Of a DNA stretch of 64,000 bases, positions 1 to 8,393 are shown piece by piece (the stretch's first letter is position 1; each line of letters begins with the position of its first letter). The DNA comes from CAVTRI01 sp963737075. GTDB taxonomy: Bacteria > Actinomycetota > Acidimicrobiia > Acidimicrobiales > Palsa-688. Made by a program: the position numbers and the translations under genes. The stretch is taken from assembly GCA_963737075.1 (NCBI GenBank), contig CAVTRI010000004.1, positions 1 to 64,000 of the forward strand, written 5' to 3'. Under the pieces are notes generated by a model, which made no database searches, was not told the origin of the DNA, and saw only the letters and a program-made list of their open reading frames with translations.

Positions 1-1297
1 TGTGGCGGATCACCTGGAAGGCGGTGTAATTGCCGATGACGTCAACCGAGGGCGGTTCGCTGCTGGGCGTGGCAATCCCCGCAACGTGGATGGCTTCCAA
101 AGGGTCGTCGACGCGGCGGTGCTCGACGTCTGCATAGTGCAGCCGCACAGCGAGATCACGGCTGCGCTCGCCGGTCGACACCACCAACCGCCCTGCGAGG
201 CGCTCGAACGGCACGTCCCACAGCCATGAAGGATCGCGTCCGTCGGCGATCCGGGCGTTGATGGCCACCACCACCGGACGGGGCGCCGGCCGCACGACGT
301 CGAGGACTTCCAACCAGCCAGCGGGGTTCTTGGCCAGCAGCAGCCTGGCTTCGACCTCTCCCGCCTGGACCACCTTGTACCGGCCTAGGATCTGCTCGAC
401 CGTCCGCATGCCCTCCAGCGCCCGCTCCGGGTCCGCCCCCAACTCGGCGGCGGCGGTCAGAGCTATCGTGGCGTCGGCCCGGTTCGCGCGACCGGGCAGC
501 GACAGTCGCAAGGGACGAGTGACGCCGTCCGCACCCACGACGTTGTCGCCGTCGATGCGGACGTCGAGCGGCGGGCGAGCGAGAGCACACCTCGTGCAAG
601 CCCAGTCGCCATCATCCTCGAACACGATTCGCGCGCCGCAAGCCGGGCAGCCGGCTGCGTCCGCGGTCCACGGCTGACCAGCGCCCACCCAGCGCACCTT
701 CGGCGCGGCCAACGCCGCCCAGGCCACCAAGGGATCATCCGCGTTGGCCACCACCGTTTGGGGTCCTCCCGTGCCGCACATCCGCCGCCACGCCCCAGCC
801 AGCACCCGCACCTCGTTGTTGCGGTCCAGTTGGTCACGGCTGAGGTTGAGCAGCGCGACGACCCTGGGGGCGCTGTCGGCGACGACTCGGGCCAGCCACG
901 CCTCGTCGACCTCCAACGCGGCGAGGGGCGCGTCTCCGGCCGCGGCGAGGGCGGCGGCCAGGCCAGGCGGCAGGTTGGCGCCGGCCATGTTGGTCGCCAC
1001 CGGCCCGGTGCTCGCGAGCCCGGCCCGCAACAGGCTGGTGGTGGTGGTTTTGCCGTTTGTGCCGGACACGAGCGCCACCGTGCGGCCGCGTGCCAGGTGC
1101 CGCAGCGCCGCCGGGTCGACTGCCAGCATCGCCCGCCCGCCCACTACGGAGCCGCCGCCGCGGCCGAGCCGGCGCGAAAGGCCGGCGACACCGGCACCGA
1201 TCCAGGCCGCGGCGCGGGTCCGGGCCGGCAAGGAGGGATCGGCGGGCGGCTGCGAGCGGGGTCCTTTGGCGGCAGCATCGGGCTGGGAGCCGGACAT
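1..1297 (-). CDS. murT: Lipid II isoglutaminyl synthase, MurT subunit (3' end cut by window edge)
   Basis: Mur-ligase-fold protein that with GatD amidates the D-glutamate of the lipid II stem peptide in the cytoplasm. The ATG at 1297 begins a frame that stays open to base 2 (432 codons seen). The P-loop GTNGKTTT lies at residues 79-86. A four-Cys zinc ribbon (CPAC and CTRC, encoded near 590-630) is typical of MurT. The last visible part has the asparagine-Tyr-Thr-Ala-Phe motif of the MurT C-terminal DUF1727 domain, so only a short tail should be missing. GatD, the usual partner, would lie left of the window. It was recognised directly from reverse-strand translation. Confidence 0.93.
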   Translation of the reverse strand, partial: MSGSQPDAAAKGPRSQPPADPSLPARTRAAAWIGAGVAGLSRRLGRGGGSVVGGRAMLAVDPAALRHLARGRTVALVSGTNGKTTTTSLLRAGLASTGPVATNMAGANLPPGLAAALAAAGDAPLAALEVDEAWLARVVADSAPRVVALLNLSRDQLDRNNEVRVLAGAWRRMCGTGGPQTVVANADDPLVAWAALAAPKVRWVGAGQPWTADAAGCPACGARIVFEDDGDWACTRCALARPPLDVRIDGDNVVGADGVTRPLRLSLPGRANRADATIALTAAAELGADPERALEGMRTVEQILGRYKVVQAGEVEARLLLAKNPAGWLEVLDVVRPAPRPVVVAINARIADGRDPSWLWDVPFERLAGRLVVSTGERSRDLAVRLHYADVEHRRVDDPLEAIHVAGIATPSSEPPSVDVIGNYTAFQVIRH

Positions 1298-1383
1298 GGC
1301 GATCGGCGAGGCTACCTGCCGACCGTTGGGGTCTCGGCCGCAGGCGGGGTACGTTGGCGCGACCAGACCGAGGGAGGATCACC

Positions 1384-2019
1384 GTGGCCCGCAAGAACGC
1401 ATCCGACGCCGCCCACGCGGACGTGGCTTCCCTGCTGCTGCGCTTGTCGATCGGCCCGATGCTGGTAGCACACGGCACCAACAAGCTGGCCGGGGCAGGG
1501 GGCCTGGCGGGGACGACGAGGTGGTTCGACGCGCTCGGCTTCAAGCCGGCGTGGCTGCACGCCCGGCTGGCGGCCGGGACGGAGATCGGCTCGGGCGCCC
1601 TCCTTACTCTCGGGGCGCTCACCCCGCTTCCGTCGGCGGCGGCCATCGGCCTCATGACCAGCGCGGCGGCGACTGACCACAAGGGCAAGGGGTTCTTCGT
1701 GTTCAAGGGCGGCTGGGAGTACACCGCGGTCATCGCGTCAGTGGCCGCCGCCATCGCGACACTCGGCCCGGGCCGGTTCTCGGTCGACCGGCTGCTCGGC
1801 CAGCAGCGGCGTGGGGCTCGATGGGGCGTGGCGGCCGCCGTGTTTGGGGTCGCAAACGCCGCCGCCCTGCTGAAGGCGTCGTACCATCCGGCTCCCGCGG
1901 TGTCAACGGAGGAAACGACCGAGGGCCCCGGTTCTGCCGAGCCGGCGACCGTCACCGCTGATGACGGCGAAAGCGACGGGGCTGTCGCCGACCGGCAGGC
2001 CGCACCCGCTGAGAGCTGA
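1384..2019 (+). CDS. DoxX-family membrane protein
   Basis: A 211-residue protein of the DoxX/DoxD superfamily: four hydrophobic helices between about residues 15 and 170, with the family pattern of a Gly-Thr-Asn-Lys turn after helix 1 and a Phe-Lys-Gly-Gly-Trp-Glu-Tyr stretch before helix 3. The C-terminal 40 residues are acidic and probably cytosolic or disordered. I chose GTG 1384 because a GGGAGG-type ribosome site lies about 7 bases upstream; a longer upstream frame overlaps murT and lacks coding character. It is divergent from murT with 86 bp between. Its exact function is unknown; relatives are linked to redox or sulfur metabolism. Confidence 0.82.
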   Translation: MARKNASDAAHADVASLLLRLSIGPMLVAHGTNKLAGAGGLAGTTRWFDALGFKPAWLHARLAAGTEIGSGALLTLGALTPLPSAAAIGLMTSAAATDHKGKGFFVFKGGWEYTAVIASVAAAIATLGPGRFSVDRLLGQQRRGARWGVAAAVFGVANAAALLKASYHPAPAVSTEETTEGPGSAEPATVTADDGESDGAVADRQAAPAES

Positions 2020-2211
2020 CAGCCGGGCGTGGCGATCGGAGGCCACGGCGTCGAGTGACGCGATTGCGCCGCGCCAAGGCCCCGGCGATGGCGCGATCGA
2101 GCGCAACACGAACCACCCGGGGCACGCTGGAGCGTCACATTTGACAACGCAACACGCCCAGCACGAGCGCCAAGGCGCCCGAGCGCGCCCGCGGACCCGC
2201 GTCGACGAAGA

Positions 2212-3984
2212 TCACCTCGGAGGAGGACGACGGTCTGCCGTTGCCTTCGCCCGCAGCGACCGGTCCCGGTACCAGGGGCGGAGGCGGATGCGGGCCGGCG
2301 GCAGGTGGCCGTAGACGAGCACGCCCGTCCCGGGGTCGATGCGGCGGAGCTCGTCTGTCGGAGCCAGCCGGCGCAAGGCCGTGGCGGTGGACCGCGTCCG
2401 ACGGCCATCACGGAGATCGTGAGTGACGGTCTCCTCGCGGACGATGGCGTCGCCAACGAGACCCGAAAGCAGGTCGAGTGTGGACAGGTCGGCGACGCCC
2501 GACAACACCACCTTTGCCCGATGGTTGTTGGCGATCGTCTGTGCCCGCTCCGGGGTGTAGCGCGCCGCGAGTTCCGCGAGGTCCTGGACGACGGTGACGA
2601 GCTGGATGCCCATACCGGCACCGATGGAAGCCAGCATGTCCAGGTCGCGAATGGGCGCGATGTTGGCCGCCTCATCGAGAACGACCAGCAGCGGTGGGTC
2701 GAGCGGGCGGCCCGACCGGTTGACCCGGGCGACCGCCTCGGCCACCACCGCTGACACGAGGGAAGCGAACAAACCCTGCACACGCTGCTGCTCGTAGCTC
2801 GGCCCGCACAGGTACAGCGCGTTGGGCCCGCTGAGAAGCCCGCCGGTGTCGATGTCGCATGACGCCGTGGCGCCCGCGACCACCGGATCCTCGAATGGCC
2901 CAAGCACCGTTTCGAGTGTGGTGCCTACCGAGGAGCGGATCCGGTCGTCGCGCGCCACGCATGCGGCGAGCGCCACGGACGCGTCCACCTCGCCGGCGGC
3001 GTCCAGCGCCGCCAGCGGCTCGTCGAACTCGGCCAGGTTGTTCCAGCGGACAACGGCGGCCATGGTGCCGCCGTGCAGCCGAGCGGCCAGCAGCAACGGA
3101 GCCAGCTGTTTGGCCGCCGCCGCGTACCAGAACGCGGCATCGGACAGCCCCGAGCGCGCCGGCGTGGCCTCTACCATCCACCCCGCCACCCGCTGGGCGC
3201 CGCTCCACGTCCCCGCCTCGGCCAGTGGCGACCACCCGGTTGCGCCCAGCAAGCCTGACGTGGCGGTCGGATCGAACACCCAGCAATATCCGAGTCGGGA
3301 ACGCCAGGCCAATGTCGTGGCGGCCAAGTCGTCCTTGACCGACGTGGCCACCACGGGGCCGGGCCATTCGAGGATGGCGGGTATCGCCAGCCCCGTGGTC
3401 TTGCCGGACTGCGTCGGGCCGACCACCAGCACCGAGTGGCGAGCTTCGGTCGCCACCCGGCTGTGGCCGACGAGCCCGACCACGAGGCGTCCCGGCGGCG
3501 CCCCCCGGACCCTCAATGATGAGGAATCCCGCCAGGTTGCCCACCGGGCGCCGGCAGCCCGTCTGTGGCTAGCAGGCCGCGGAACTCGGGAACGGCGGCT
3601 GGGATGACCAACCTGCCGAGGCGAGGAACCCCGACACGCCCACAGTCGCGGGCGTAGGACCCGCAACGCAGCCCAGCCGCCGACCAGTGCCGCTCCCGCG
3701 ACCGCGACAGCCAGCGCCGCCAACGCCCAGCGCCCCGGAAGTTGGGCCCGCACGGCTGAGGGCCATGCGGCCGCCGGATCGCCGAAGTGCTGGGGCAGCC
3801 GCACGACGATGCCGGCGACCGCACGGGCCGGGACCCGGGGCCAGCGGCCGGAGGCGAGGGCGCCCCCGAGTTCGCCGGTGGCCCAGACCCATGCGCCAAG
3901 GGTGACCGCAGCTCCACCGGCGAGGGCAGCTGCCGTCTCGACGCCGCCGCCCATGTTGCGGCCGCCTGCAACCCTGGTCGTCAC
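2212..3984 (-). CDS. VirD4/TraG-like type IV coupling ATPase
   Basis: A 590-residue membrane-anchored P-loop ATPase of the TraG/VirD4 group, which normally brings substrate DNA or protein to a type IV secretion channel. Two N-terminal hydrophobic stretches (about residues 14-35 and 86-110) precede the ATPase domain. Walker A GPTQSGKTT is at residues 189-197. A Walker B hhhhDEAAN and the late Gln-Asp-Leu/Asn-Asn-His motifs typical of coupling proteins follow. GTG 3984 overlaps the stop of the upstream VirB4-like gene (GTGA), so the two are translationally coupled. No relaxase or oriT was seen in the window, so mobilisation of DNA is not established. Confidence 0.87.
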   Translation of the reverse strand: MTTRVAGGRNMGGGVETAAALAGGAAVTLGAWVWATGELGGALASGRWPRVPARAVAGIVVRLPQHFGDPAAAWPSAVRAQLPGRWALAALAVAVAGAALVGGWAALRVLRPRLWACRGSSPRQVGHPSRRSRVPRPASHRRAAGARWATWRDSSSLRVRGAPPGRLVVGLVGHSRVATEARHSVLVVGPTQSGKTTGLAIPAILEWPGPVVATSVKDDLAATTLAWRSRLGYCWVFDPTATSGLLGATGWSPLAEAGTWSGAQRVAGWMVEATPARSGLSDAAFWYAAAAKQLAPLLLAARLHGGTMAAVVRWNNLAEFDEPLAALDAAGEVDASVALAACVARDDRIRSSVGTTLETVLGPFEDPVVAGATASCDIDTGGLLSGPNALYLCGPSYEQQRVQGLFASLVSAVVAEAVARVNRSGRPLDPPLLVVLDEAANIAPIRDLDMLASIGAGMGIQLVTVVQDLAELAARYTPERAQTIANNHRAKVVLSGVADLSTLDLLSGLVGDAIVREETVTHDLRDGRRTRSTATALRRLAPTDELRRIDPGTGVLVYGHLPPARIRLRPWYRDRSLRAKATADRRPPPR

Positions 3985-5231
3985 GCGGAGTGGTCCACCA
4001 TCGCGGCGTCGGTGTCGACCAGCCGGGCTTCCATTGCCGTCAGGTGGTGTTCGACCAAGAACGAGCGGTCAGCGACCTTCCACAACGCCACACCGCGGGC
4101 GATGTGCGGCAGCAGCTCCGCCTCTGTGCCAGACAGGCCGAGCAATTCACGGGCGCTGCGCACCTCCGACGGCGGCTGGCCGAATACCACCCGCGTCTCC
4201 GAGTCGGCCAGCAACCCCTCGGCCAGCCGCTGCTGCGCCGAACCCGCCGCTCCGGCTGCGCGCAGGTCGGACAGACGGTGCAGCACGGCGACGTAGGCCA
4301 CCCCGAACGCCCGGGCCAACTTGAAGCCCGCCTGCAGCCAGCGTGCCGTCGCTACGTCATGGAGGATCGCCCACGCCTCGTCGACCACAACCAGCCGCTT
4401 CACTCCCTCGGCGGCACCGACCGCCGCCTGCAGCCAAGCGGTGGCGCATGTCATCAAGATGCCGAGCGCTGCCGAGTTGTACAGCGCTGACAAATCCAGC
4501 ACCACCATCGGCCCATCGAGGTCGATGCCGGCCGACGTGGGCCCGTCGAACATCCCCGCCAGGTCGCCTTCTACCAACCGCCGCAGCTCGAGCGCCACCT
4601 GGCGACCGTCGTGGGCGAGTCCGGAAACGTCGGTGCGCACCAATGCCGCCAAGCGCGGGTCCGGATCGAGCAGCGCAGCCACGATGTCGGGCAGGACGGG
4701 GCGGTCGGCCCGCTCCATCGCGGCTCGCACGGCCAGCTCGACGGCGGTGCGTTCGGCGGGGCCGAGCACCCGGGCCAGCGAGGCCGCAGCCAGAGAGCAC
4801 AGGAGCTCGGCTCGTGACCCCACGCCTGCTTGCGCCGTGGAATCCGACGGCAGGGGGCGGACGTCGAGCGGGTTGAGCCGCAGCGGTCCGCCGGGCCGCA
4901 CGCGCAGGGGCACGCATCCGCAGGCCTCCGCGAGCGGCCCGTACTCCCCTTTCGGATCCACCACCCACGCCTGCCGCCCGAACACCTGCTCCCGCCAGAG
5001 GAAGGTCTTGACGAAGGTGGACTTTCCCCTGCCGATTTGCCCGATCACCAGCATGTTGGGATTGGTCAGCTGCCCCCGACGGTACAGCTCCCAAGGGTCG
5101 AAGCAGAACGATCCGCCGAAGAGCTCCCGCCCGATCAGCACCCCCCTGTCCCCCAAACCGTCCTCGGCCATGAACGGGTACAGCGCCTGCGCGTGCGCCG
5201 TCGTCGCCCGGTGAGAGGACGGCGGCTTCAC
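3981..5231 (-). CDS. VirB4-like secretion ATPase
   Basis: A 416-residue ATPase with Walker A GQIGRGKST at residues 64-72, a Asp-Pro-Lys-Gly-Glu-Tyr motif about 25 residues later and a Walker B ending in Val-Asp-Glu-Ala-Trp, as in the ATPase half of VirB4/TraC proteins. The GTG at 5231 overlaps the TGA of the upstream SCO6880-like gene by four bases, which decides the start; an in-frame longer version would overlap that gene by over 100 bases. The N-terminal VirB4 half is encoded by the separate upstream gene, a split seen in actinobacterial systems. Confidence 0.85.
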   Translation of the reverse strand: MKPPSSHRATTAHAQALYPFMAEDGLGDRGVLIGRELFGGSFCFDPWELYRRGQLTNPNMLVIGQIGRGKSTFVKTFLWREQVFGRQAWVVDPKGEYGPLAEACGCVPLRVRPGGPLRLNPLDVRPLPSDSTAQAGVGSRAELLCSLAAASLARVLGPAERTAVELAVRAAMERADRPVLPDIVAALLDPDPRLAALVRTDVSGLAHDGRQVALELRRLVEGDLAGMFDGPTSAGIDLDGPMVVLDLSALYNSAALGILMTCATAWLQAAVGAAEGVKRLVVVDEAWAILHDVATARWLQAGFKLARAFGVAYVAVLHRLSDLRAAGAAGSAQQRLAEGLLADSETRVVFGQPPSEVRSARELLGLSGTEAELLPHIARGVALWKVADRSFLVEHHLTAMEARLVDTDAAMVDHSA

Positions 5232-6613
5232 CCCAACCCCCGGGCGAGCGGCAACGTCCACGTGAAGGCCTCGGCCTGCTGGCCGTATAGGCGCCGAAGG
5301 TGGAGGCGGGCCGCTTCGGCGGCTTGTTCGAGCTCGGCACAAGCGGCCTCCAGGCCGTTTCGGTTGGGACCGCTGACCGTGACGTACCCCGAGAAGCGGT
5401 ACTCGGCGTGCCCATCCGCCAGCTCGATCTCACGCCGCATCACCCCATCCGCCTGCCGCCTGCGCCGCGCCGTGTCCAGGAACCCGGCCCGCCGGCGCAG
5501 CTCGTCGTCTGCCAGGTCAGCGGTGCGAGCCGACTCGACCTGCCGGGCAGCCTGTTCAGGGGGGACTGGGGCCATGGTCACCGACACGGCTCGCACCCCG
5601 CCGACAAGCAGCAACGGGGCGAGAAAGTCGGCAGGCACCTCCACGCGCGGCCACTCCGCGACCCAGTAGGTGGCGTGCCAGCTGGCGTCGGTACGCAGGC
5701 AGGCCCACGCCTCGTCGGTCGCCATCGCCCACGGCCACACGCCTGCCCTCGGCAGCCGGCAAAGCCGACCCTGGAATCCGTCAGCGAGCGCGCTGCGCAC
5801 CTCCGTCGCCGTCAGAGGAGCGGCAACAGACAGGCCGGCGTCTCGCAGCCGGCCCCGTAAGAAGCGCAGCTCCCGGCGCAGCGCGTCTGCGGCGTCCGGG
5901 GCGCCCGGCCGGGTGCCGCGGCGTTGCGTGACGGCCAGCACCAGGTACACCTGGTGCTCCTGGGTGGCTGGTCCCGCTTCTGCCACGAGCGCCTCGTAAC
6001 AGTCCCGGGCCAGTGCGCCGACGTCATCCGGACCACCGGCGGGAGGCACGCGCAGCCCGCCGCTTTCCCCGCTTGCCGAACGTTCTACCCACTGGATGCG
6101 GCTCACACGGGTCCGGCTGCGAGCGAGGCCGGCCAGGATCGCTCCCCAGGCCGCCAGGCGACCCTCCTGCTCCACGCCATCGAGCAAGGCGAAGGCACGG
6201 CCGCGCACGGGCACCACGGCCGCGCACGTGCCCGCGCGACGGTCCCGAACCACGCCGAACTGGGGAACGCCGGCGGCGTCGACGACGTCGATGCCCGGCA
6301 AAAGGGCCGTGTCGAGCGACGCAGGGCCACCGTGGACACGGGGGCCGGTCGCTCGCCGGGCCGCGAAGCCAGCCAACAACGGCACCCAGCCCGCCGCCGA
6401 CCGTCCCGATACCGGCCACACCGCGGCGACGCAGAACGAAAGGGCGACGACGACGGCAAGACCGGTTCCTGCCCGGCCACCGACGACACGGGCGGCGACG
6501 AGCCCGCCCAGGAGCCCAATGACGATCGTCGCCAGCTGACCCACTCCCAGGCCGAGCAGCACGCCTCGACGTTCGAGCGGCGAAAAGGTGTAGCGCCGCC
6601 GTTCATCGCCCAT
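5228..6613 (-). CDS. SCO6880-family secretion protein (VirB4 N-terminal-like)
   Basis: A 461-residue protein with two close N-terminal membrane helices (about residues 17-44 and 49-69) followed by a soluble domain, resembling the SCO6880 family of actinobacterial type IV secretion-like loci. It probably works as the membrane-linked partner of the downstream ATPase. ATG 6613 overlaps the end of the TrbL-like gene by 11 bases; the stop overlaps the GTG of the VirB4-like gene. This tight order (TrbL-like, SCO6880-like, VirB4-like, VirD4-like) supports one operon. The assignment rests on architecture and context more than on a catalytic motif. Confidence 0.78.
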   Translation of the reverse strand: MGDERRRYTFSPLERRGVLLGLGVGQLATIVIGLLGGLVAARVVGGRAGTGLAVVVALSFCVAAVWPVSGRSAAGWVPLLAGFAARRATGPRVHGGPASLDTALLPGIDVVDAAGVPQFGVVRDRRAGTCAAVVPVRGRAFALLDGVEQEGRLAAWGAILAGLARSRTRVSRIQWVERSASGESGGLRVPPAGGPDDVGALARDCYEALVAEAGPATQEHQVYLVLAVTQRRGTRPGAPDAADALRRELRFLRGRLRDAGLSVAAPLTATEVRSALADGFQGRLCRLPRAGVWPWAMATDEAWACLRTDASWHATYWVAEWPRVEVPADFLAPLLLVGGVRAVSVTMAPVPPEQAARQVESARTADLADDELRRRAGFLDTARRRRQADGVMRREIELADGHAEYRFSGYVTVSGPNRNGLEAACAELEQAAEAARLHLRRLYGQQAEAFTWTLPLARGLG

Positions 6614-7969
6614 CGCCCGACTCCGGCTCGCGCCTTGGCGGCTCGGTCATCGCGGGGAGCGACGCTGCAGCCCGGGCGCCAACGGTGGCTGCCGCCTTCA
6701 TTCCCGCGCCAGCCGCCGCCCCCGCAAAACCAGTCCCCGCAGCGGCAGCGCCCGTGCTTGCGCCGCTCGGCCCGGGTCCAGAGGGTTGTCCGCCGGGTCG
6801 GCCGGCCGATCTGGCCCTGCCCGCGGGGCCAGATCCGCCATCTGTACCCGCCGGGCCGGTGTGACCCGAGGCCGGGACGAAGTCCGGCTTGCGGTTCGCG
6901 ATCCGGGGCGTCGCCGCCGCCGGACCATCTCCCCCGTCGCCGCCGGGGGCGCCGCGGCCGAAGCGGTTGCGCATCGCCCCCACCAGGGCGCTCCCTGGTG
7001 CGGCGACCACCTCGTTGGCTCCCCGCCATCCGGCCATGAGCGATCGGCGACCGAGATGCGCCATGTGGTCGATCGCGGCCACCTCGACCACCGGGATGAG
7101 GCGCAACAGGATCACGGGTGCGAACGCCGCTAGCAGCATGATCGCCCCGCCCGTGACAGCGGCGCCCACCCCGCTGCTCGACGACGCCGCGCCCATGCCG
7201 AGGGCCAGGGTGGCCACGACGACGAACTTCGAGAACACCAGCGCCACCAACACCTCGGCCAGTCGCTTCATCATCCGAGACGTCGCCGGCCACACCAGGC
7301 CGGCGAGGGCCAACGGCAGGAAGAACGCCGCCACGTAGATCGCCGTCGCCCGCATCAGCATCTCGAGCCACAGCAGGACGGCGCCGATCAGCAGCAGCAC
7401 GCTCAGCAGTGCGGTGACGACGGTCGGGATGGCCCCGCCCGCCGGCGCAACCGCGAGATGGGTAAAGAACTTCGCTGTGTCCGGGCCCGTCTGGCGGAGA
7501 ATCATGTGGCAGAGGTCGTCGCAGATGTGGATGCCCAGGTCGGTGAGCGCCACCGACGTCGTCCCGAGCACGAAAGCGACGGGCACACCCACCAGCCAGG
7601 TGCCGCGAGGCGGCCCAGGTCCTGGCGGAGCACGGCGCCGATGGTGGCGGCCAGCAGTAGCGGCGACAGGAGCAGCACCGCGATCGTCAGCATCAGCGAA
7701 TCCTTCTGCTCGAACCAGCCGACGCTGAGGTTCACGCTGACGGGGTTGGTTGACCCGGGAGCGTCCGAGCCGACGACGATGTTGAACACCTGCCCCACCA
7801 GCCAAGAAGCCCCGTTCGACAGCCAGCTGGAGAACGCGTCGAAGACCGACGAGCTGACGGCATGGACCGCCGCGCCCCCGGCAGACTGCGCGATGCACGC
7901 CGCTGGGCTGAGCACACACAGCGGGTTGAGACCCTGAAGCCCGTTGGAAACAGCCGGAGCGAGGATCAA
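6603..7969 (-). pseudogene. TrbL/VirB6-like polytopic membrane protein, one frameshift
   Basis: Two overlapping frames together make one polytopic membrane protein of about 455 residues: start TTG 7969, N-terminal part to about 7605, then a second frame to TGA 6603. Six or more hydrophobic helices lie in the middle and the C-terminal 130 residues are Gly/Ala/Pro-rich, as in TrbL/VirB6-like channel proteins. At about 7601-7606 one base appears to be missing; restoring a G there gives a continuous Leu-Ala-Gly-Thr-Trp-Leu-Val segment. It is either a damaged gene or a sequencing indel. Position upstream of the SCO6880-like ATPase supports the role. Confidence 0.75.
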
Positions 7970-7970
7970 C

Positions 7971-8132
7971 TCACACCGCCTTGGTGCCGTGACTGAAGAA
8001 GAAGTTGATGATGTGTGGAGCAGCCCCGATGAGCACCCCGGCGATAGCCGAGACCAGCACGCCCCGGCGGCCGTTGTAGGCCTGCTGGTAGTTCTGTGAG
8101 TAATGGCCGAAGGCCCGGATTAGGTCGGGAAA
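7971..8132 (-). pseudogene. 5'-truncated small membrane protein (pilin/VirB2-like) of the secretion block
   Basis: An in-frame stretch of 53 residues ending at TGA 7971, with one hydrophobic helix after an Asn-Gly-Arg-Arg-Gly turn and a short basic tail. The spacing to the next gene (TTG 7969 begins one base after the stop codon) shows it belongs to the secretion operon, where a small pilin-like or channel protein is expected. There is no start codon: a TAG lies in frame at 8135-8133 and the similarity to coding sequence fades there. The break lies about 260 bp from the serine recombinase start, suggesting the gene was cut by insertion or deletion. Confidence 0.55.
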
Positions 8133-8345
8133 CTACCACGCAGAAAAGAGCAGGTCAGGCGGCTATTCCAGCGGAGCCCACAGCCGGTTCGATCTGTTCC
8201 GCAAAGAACTCCCGATGCCCGCCGTCGAGATCACTTCAATGCGATGGACCGCCTCCATCGACCCCGCGGTGCGGGCGGCGGTGAGTTCTGCCCTGACCGG
8301 GCTGCGGGAAGTCAGCCGATCTCGGCCCAGTGGCATGATAAGCGA

Positions 8346-8376
8346 CGACCCGGCGGGTGATGAGACCACCGGGTCG
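8346..8376. promoter_or_regulatory. Inverted repeat upstream of the serine recombinase
   Basis: Perfect 8-bp arms CGACCCGG (8346-8353) and CCGGGTCG (8369-8376) with a 15-base spacer end 17 bp before the recombinase start. It could be an operator, a terminator stem or part of a recombination site; no T-run follows. Confidence 0.4.
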
Positions 8377-8393
8377 CCCGGAGATGATTAATT

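Noticed and set aside
834..2903. A 689-codon minus-strand frame
   Set aside because: It is a frame shadow across murT, DoxX and VirD4-like genes; the P-loop of MurT is visible only in the neighbouring frame.
8170..8210. A tRNA end (GGTTCGA) as the integrase target
   Set aside because: The flanking bases do not form acceptor, D or anticodon stems.
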